A stretch of DNA of 64,000 bases, taken from contig NZ_JANIOF010000001.1 of assembly GCF_024733555.1 (NCBI RefSeq), positions 372,001 to 436,000 of the forward strand, in the 5' to 3' direction. This stretch comes from Paenibacillus sp. SC116. GTDB lineage: Bacteria > Bacillota > Bacilli > Paenibacillales > Paenibacillaceae. The position numbers were made by a program, and so were the translations under genes. Of this stretch, positions 60,730-64,000 are shown one piece after another; within the stretch, counting starts at the first letter, position 1, and each line of letters opens with the position of its first letter. The notes under the pieces are model-generated. The model saw only the letters and a list, made by a program, of their open reading frames with translations. It was not told the DNA's origin and ran no database searches.

Positions 60730-62193
60730 TTGCGGACTTACGTAGACAAATGTAACAAGGCAATCATATGTTTTTTATTAGTCAGCTTTATAGCAATGCT
60801 AATTCCTAGTGGGGTTATGAATGTAACCTCGGCACTAGCTAAAGCAGGGGCTTTCCGGGAAGAGAAAGTTACTTTCGTGAGCGGCAAAGGAGAGTTTGAG
60901 GAAGTCATCGAAGGTACGATATTGATTCCTACTCATAAAGCTTCCACGTATCCGGGTATTGTACTCGCGCATGGTTCTGGTATCAATAAAGAGGGTGGCG
61001 GCGGAAATCAGACAGCACTCCGCAAAGAAGCCGAGGTGTTTGCTAAAGAAGGGCTTATCACCTTAGTGTATAACAAGCGCAGCAAAGGTTACTCCAAAAC
61101 GAATCGATCTTATGATCTGTTAGCGCAGGATTTATTAGCAGGCGTACATGCATTGCAAGAGAGATCAGATGTAATGAAAAACAAAGTCGGCGTGTGGGGA
61201 ATTAGTGAAGGTGGATGGGTTGCCCCGATTGCAGCATCGCAGTCCACAGACATCGCATTTGTCATAACGAGTGGAGCACCAGGAATTTCTCCGATCCAGC
61301 AGCAAACATGGAATGTGGAAAATCGACTGCGACACCAAGGGGTGACGAATCCAACACCCATTCAAGCTCTTGTACGCAATGGAGCAGGTGTTATGTTGTC
61401 GCTATCTTCATCGGAAGCAGATATGTACGATCCTGTTCCCATTCTAAAAAAAGTTCATCAACCATTTCTAGCAATTTGGGGCAGTATCGATCGTCAAGTG
61501 CCACCTGCTGAAAGCGCGCAAATCCTTAAAGATGCATTTGATAGTTCTGGCAATCGACATTATACGCTTCAATTTATAGAGGGAGCCGATCATTCCATCT
61601 ATAACAATACCGATGATGGATTCCGTACACTGAAGACACTATATCCTGGCTATGCGGAAGCAATGGCCTCTTGGCTTAAGCAAGTTGTAGAAGATCAACC
61701 TCCTGTGGCTCAAACGATTGGAAAGACGCCTGTACAAATGAGCTCAAGTCCAAAAGAAGTAGCAAAAATAGATTGGTATGATTTATATTGGGTACATTTA
61801 GGCGTATCGGCAATCCTATTGATCATTTGCTTAACTGCAATTATTGTGTCGCTTGTTAAAAAGATCCGTAGTCATCAGCCACTTTTCATAAATGGGTATA
61901 CCAACTGGATTTGTTTGTCGGCGATGATTTCAATTACTGGTTTCTGGGCATATCTTGTTACTCTATGGATGAATGGCGGGAGAAATATCGGGTTGGTAGT
62001 ATTCGGAACCCCATTGCTGTGGCTGCTTATCCAAATCGTGTCTACAGTGACGGTAGTTCTTACCTTGCTTTCAATCGTGCGTGTCATTCGTAAAAGAGAA
62101 GGGCAGCAACGGGGCAAGATGGAGATCATCGTTATTGGTGCGGGTATCGTATATATTCCATGGGCGTTGTACTGGCATTTGTGTTTCATTTAA
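60730..62193 (+). CDS. Secreted/membrane alpha/beta hydrolase with C-terminal membrane domain
   Basis: A signal anchor (AIICFLLVSFIAMLIPSGVM) is followed by an alpha/beta hydrolase domain of the DUF/peptidase S9-like group: GIVLAHGSGINKEGGGGNQT, GVWGISEGGWVAPIAA (nucleophile in GISEG), ILKKVHQPFLAIWGSIDRQV and the His in FIEGADHSIYNN. After residue 360 come four membrane segments (HLGVSAILLIICLTAIIV, ICLSAMISITGFWAYLVTL and two more). This combination is unusual. TTG 60730 has AAAAGGGG 8 bases upstream; a longer frame to 60586 has no RBS. The substrate is unknown. Confidence 0.8.
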   Translation: MRTYVDKCNKAIICFLLVSFIAMLIPSGVMNVTSALAKAGAFREEKVTFVSGKGEFEEVIEGTILIPTHKASTYPGIVLAHGSGINKEGGGGNQTALRKEAEVFAKEGLITLVYNKRSKGYSKTNRSYDLLAQDLLAGVHALQERSDVMKNKVGVWGISEGGWVAPIAASQSTDIAFVITSGAPGISPIQQQTWNVENRLRHQGVTNPTPIQALVRNGAGVMLSLSSSEADMYDPVPILKKVHQPFLAIWGSIDRQVPPAESAQILKDAFDSSGNRHYTLQFIEGADHSIYNNTDDGFRTLKTLYPGYAEAMASWLKQVVEDQPPVAQTIGKTPVQMSSSPKEVAKIDWYDLYWVHLGVSAILLIICLTAIIVSLVKKIRSHQPLFINGYTNWICLSAMISITGFWAYLVTLWMNGGRNIGLVVFGTPLLWLLIQIVSTVTVVLTLLSIVRVIRKREGQQRGKMEIIVIGAGIVYIPWALYWHLCFI

Positions 62194-62214
62194 TAAAATA
62201 GGTGAATTAGGTAG

Positions 62215-62244
62215 AGGCGCATCCACAACTGGAGCGCCTTTCTA
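62215..62244 (+). terminator. Intrinsic terminator
   Basis: AGGCGC-a-TCCA, loop, TGGA-GCGCCT followed by TTT. Confidence 0.7.
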
Positions 62245-62335
62245 TCCGTTGGATATTCATCTCGGTTACGCTCAACACGGCTTCCAAATTTTATATCGTT
62301 ACTGTTAAATAGGACCCATCTGTGTTAAAAGGCGA

Positions 62336-62756
62336 TTAAACTTCATTTTCAACCATGTTAATAAATTCATTTTTGCCTATGCTTGTGCCTGGACAACTTT
62401 TAGGCAGGGAGTCCATTAATTAAACACTCTCGATGAAAAACAATGTCTACACCTTGTTCATGAAAATAACGAGTAACCGATAACGCGCTATGTAACTGTT
62501 TGCCCTCCAGATGATCAAAGCCTACATCGAAATTTCCAATCATTTTGAACATGAATGGATGTTCACTATCATTTCCGTTGCAGCCTTTAGCTGATGCCGG
62601 TGTAGTATTGATATTACGTCCAGTCATAACAGTGCCATCTGGAAAGATGGTAATATGTTGAGCAATATCAGACCATCCGTTGTTTTCCATGTGATAAGTT
62701 CTCATTTCATCTTGTAATTGACGATGGTTATTACCATTACGAATACGATAGTGCAA
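62336..62756 (-). pseudogene. N-acetylmuramoyl-L-alanine amidase pseudogene
   Basis: The minus strand carries a broken amidase_2/PGRP-type enzyme that would cut peptidoglycan stem peptides. The main frame (62756 down to 62400) reads [40 protein letters not shown] and [18 protein letters not shown], then a frameshift near FHRE introduces a stop. In another frame just downstream the expected end is intact, SCPGTSIGKNEFINMVENEV, with its own stop at 62336. The N-terminal HH zinc motif is missing because a stop precedes the reading frame. It is clearly non-functional. Confidence 0.8.
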
Positions 62757-62818
62757 TTCGTATCATAATGAATAATGTTCCATTAAGAGAAGAACCCAAA
62801 CTGAAAAATGTTCTCATT

Positions 62819-62833
62819 TTATAATGATTATAA
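62819..62833. promoter_or_regulatory. PerR box 1
   Basis: TTATAATGATTATAA is a perfect match to the PerR consensus TTATAATNATTATAA, located immediately upstream of the ahpC -35. PerR with Fe/Mn would repress until peroxide oxidises it. Confidence 0.92.
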
Positions 62834-62838
62834 ATAGC

Positions 62839-62878
62839 TTGACAGATTGCACCCTCTAGTAAATAATAATGATTATAA
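62839..62878 (+). promoter_or_regulatory. ahpCF promoter with PerR box 2
   Basis: TTGACA (62839-62844) with an A/T-rich -10 (AATAAT at 62862-62867). TAATAATGATTATAA (62864-62878) is a 14/15 PerR box overlapping the -10 and start point, 45 bp from box 1. Confidence 0.85.
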
Positions 62879-62963
62879 AGTAAGTTCGACTGCTGAGTTT
62901 AGCATGTCATGAATTTACTCTATACCTATAAAATAAAACTATACGTCAAAGGAGATATAAAAC

Positions 62964-63527
62964 ATGTCACTTATCGGAACAGAAGTACTACCATTTACAG
63001 CACAAGCATTCCAAAACGGTAAATTCCTTGAAGTATCTGAGCAAAACTTCAAAGGTCAATGGAGCGTAGTTTGCTTCTATCCTGCAGACTTCACATTCGT
63101 TTGCCCAACAGAGCTTGAAGATTTGCAAAACCAATACGCAGAGTTGAAACAACTTGGCGTTGAAGTATATTCCGTATCTACAGATACTCATTTCACACAT
63201 AAAGCTTGGCATGCAAGCTCCCCAGCAATCGGTAAGGTTGAGTACATTATGATCGGCGATCCATCTCATGTGATCTCCCGCAACTTCGATGTATTGATCG
63301 AGTCCGCAGGTCTTGCAGATCGTGGAACTTTCATCATCGATCCAGAAGGCGTAATCCAAACAGTTGAAATCACTGCTGGCGGCATCGGTCGTGATGCAAG
63401 TGCGCTTATCAGCAAAATCAAAGCTGCTCAATACGTTCGCAACAACCCAGGTGAAGTTTGCCCAGCTAAATGGCAAGAAGGTAGCGAAACACTTAAGCCA
63501 AGCCTTGATCTTGTAGGCAAAATCTAA
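62964..63527 (+). CDS. ahpC: Alkyl hydroperoxide reductase, peroxiredoxin subunit
   Basis: This 2-Cys peroxiredoxin reduces H2O2 and organic peroxides and is recycled by AhpF. The peroxidatic Cys 47 is in [13 protein letters not shown] and the resolving Cys 166 in [10 protein letters not shown]. The length of 187 residues is standard. Codon use is biased toward frequent codons, as in highly expressed genes. RBS AAAGGAGA precedes the ATG; two PerR boxes flank the promoter. The ahpF gene follows after 13 bases. Confidence 0.97.
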   Translation: MSLIGTEVLPFTAQAFQNGKFLEVSEQNFKGQWSVVCFYPADFTFVCPTELEDLQNQYAELKQLGVEVYSVSTDTHFTHKAWHASSPAIGKVEYIMIGDPSHVISRNFDVLIESAGLADRGTFIIDPEGVIQTVEITAGGIGRDASALISKIKAAQYVRNNPGEVCPAKWQEGSETLKPSLDLVGKI

Positions 63528-63540
63528 GGTGGGACTGTAA

Positions 63541-64000
63541 ATGGCATTAGATCAAGACATCAAACAACAGCTAGCGCAGTATTTACAGCTATTAGAAGGC
63601 GATATCGTTCTAAAAGTTAGTGCTGGCGATGATGCCGCATCTTTAGAGATGATGTCTCTTATAGATGAGATTGCCAGTATGTCTACCATGATTATCGTAG
63701 AAAAAACCGAATTACCTAGAACACCAAGCTTTAGTGTAAATCGTGTTGGTGAAGAGACAGGCGTATCCTTTGCGGGTACGCCTCTCGGACACGAGTTTAC
63801 TTCTTTAGTATTGGCATTGCTTCAGGTAAGCGGAAGAGCTCCTAAAGTTGATCAAAGCGTGATTGATCAAATTAAGAGCATAGAAGGCGAGTATAAGTTT
63901 GAATCTTATATCAGCCTAAGCTGCCACAACTGTCCAGATGTGGTACAGGCATTGAACTTGATGAGTATCTTCAATCCTGGCATTTCACATACGATGATTG
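63541..64000 (+). CDS. ahpF: Alkyl hydroperoxide reductase subunit F, N-terminal part
   Basis: This is the start of the flavoprotein that transfers electrons from NADH to AhpC. The N-terminal tandem thioredoxin-like domain is visible: MALDQDIKQQLAQYLQLLEG, then LGHEFTSLVLALLQVSGRAP and the redox CxxC motif SCHNCPDVVQALNLM. The gene runs off the end of the window without a stop, so the FAD and NADH domains lie beyond. AAGGTGGG precedes the ATG. Co-transcribed with ahpC. Confidence 0.95.
   Translation, partial: MALDQDIKQQLAQYLQLLEGDIVLKVSAGDDAASLEMMSLIDEIASMSTMIIVEKTELPRTPSFSVNRVGEETGVSFAGTPLGHEFTSLVLALLQVSGRAPKVDQSVIDQIKSIEGEYKFESYISLSCHNCPDVVQALNLMSIFNPGISHTMI

Noticed and set aside
1-64000. 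CRISPR arrays, tRNA or rRNA genes, insertion sequences, prophage
   Set aside because: No regularly spaced repeats, transposase, integrase or phage structural genes, and no tRNA-like or rRNA-like sequence was recognised when reading both strands.

Overview
The window looks like chromosomal DNA of an endospore-forming, low/medium-GC Gram-positive bacterium of the Paenibacillus type. The signs are strong Shine-Dalgarno sites (AGGAGG type), splAB for spore photoproduct repair, a surface protein with three SLH domains, many Bacillales one- and two-component regulators, and dispersed AACGGTTG intergenic repeats. No rRNA, tRNA, IS element, prophage or CRISPR array was seen. The content is mostly accessory: detoxification, efflux, antibiotic response, envelope functions and many small self-regulated transcription units.

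Layout. 1-433: end of an SDR dehydrogenase. 661-5900: a LnrJK-LnrLMN-like unit (histidine kinase, response regulator, ABC ATPase, two ABC-2 permeases). 6133-8463: a serine hydrolase and a TetR regulator sharing one promoter/operator design, which recurs at 38363-40313 in front of a paralogous TetR plus a cytochrome P450. 8563-10525: a BlaI/BlaR1-type pair. 10742-17381: beta-propeller protein, cardiolipin synthase, exported coiled-coil protein behind an unusual promoter, LacI regulator, lipoprotein, fused Ada. 17382-18108: repeat-rich intergenic DNA. 18883-20439: ABC-F protein. 21059-26506: kinase-like protein, WYL regulator, reductase, and a luciferase-like monooxygenase with FMN reductase that share an operator with an HxlR regulator. 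26746-31801: SMI1/KNR4 protein, a polysaccharide O-acetylation pair (AlgI- and AlgX-like), and an aadK-like adenylyltransferase. 32015-38234: old yellow enzyme, MarR, L,D-transpeptidase, phosphotransferase, LysR/quinone oxidoreductase, thioredoxin. 40662-43946: SLH surface protein. 44973-48930: membrane protein divergent from a large tandem isoprenoid synthase. 50136-53195: ClpP paralogue, ECF-like sigma factor, and a Mef-type macrolide efflux gene. 53309-64000: hydrolase/TetR, splBA, serine hydrolase, phosphotransferase, IscA-like/DUF1450/RibF-like genes, membrane hydrolase, amidase pseudogene, and PerR-type ahpCF.

The most striking item is the leader of the Mef-like gene. A promoter and near-perfect RBS precede an 8-codon ORF, MTHSIRLR, followed by two terminator-like hairpins and then mef. 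This peptide is almost identical to the start of the ErmD leader and close to the mef(A/E) leader, both macrolide stalling peptides carrying the Arg-Leu-Arg motif. The locus therefore appears to be a chromosomal macrolide-inducible attenuation system. A second item is the 794-residue protein at 46546-48930, which carries two sets of paired DDxxD-type motifs and so looks like a two-headed isoprenoid synthase. A third is the repeated TetR operator/promoter architecture tying the hydrolase and P450 loci together.
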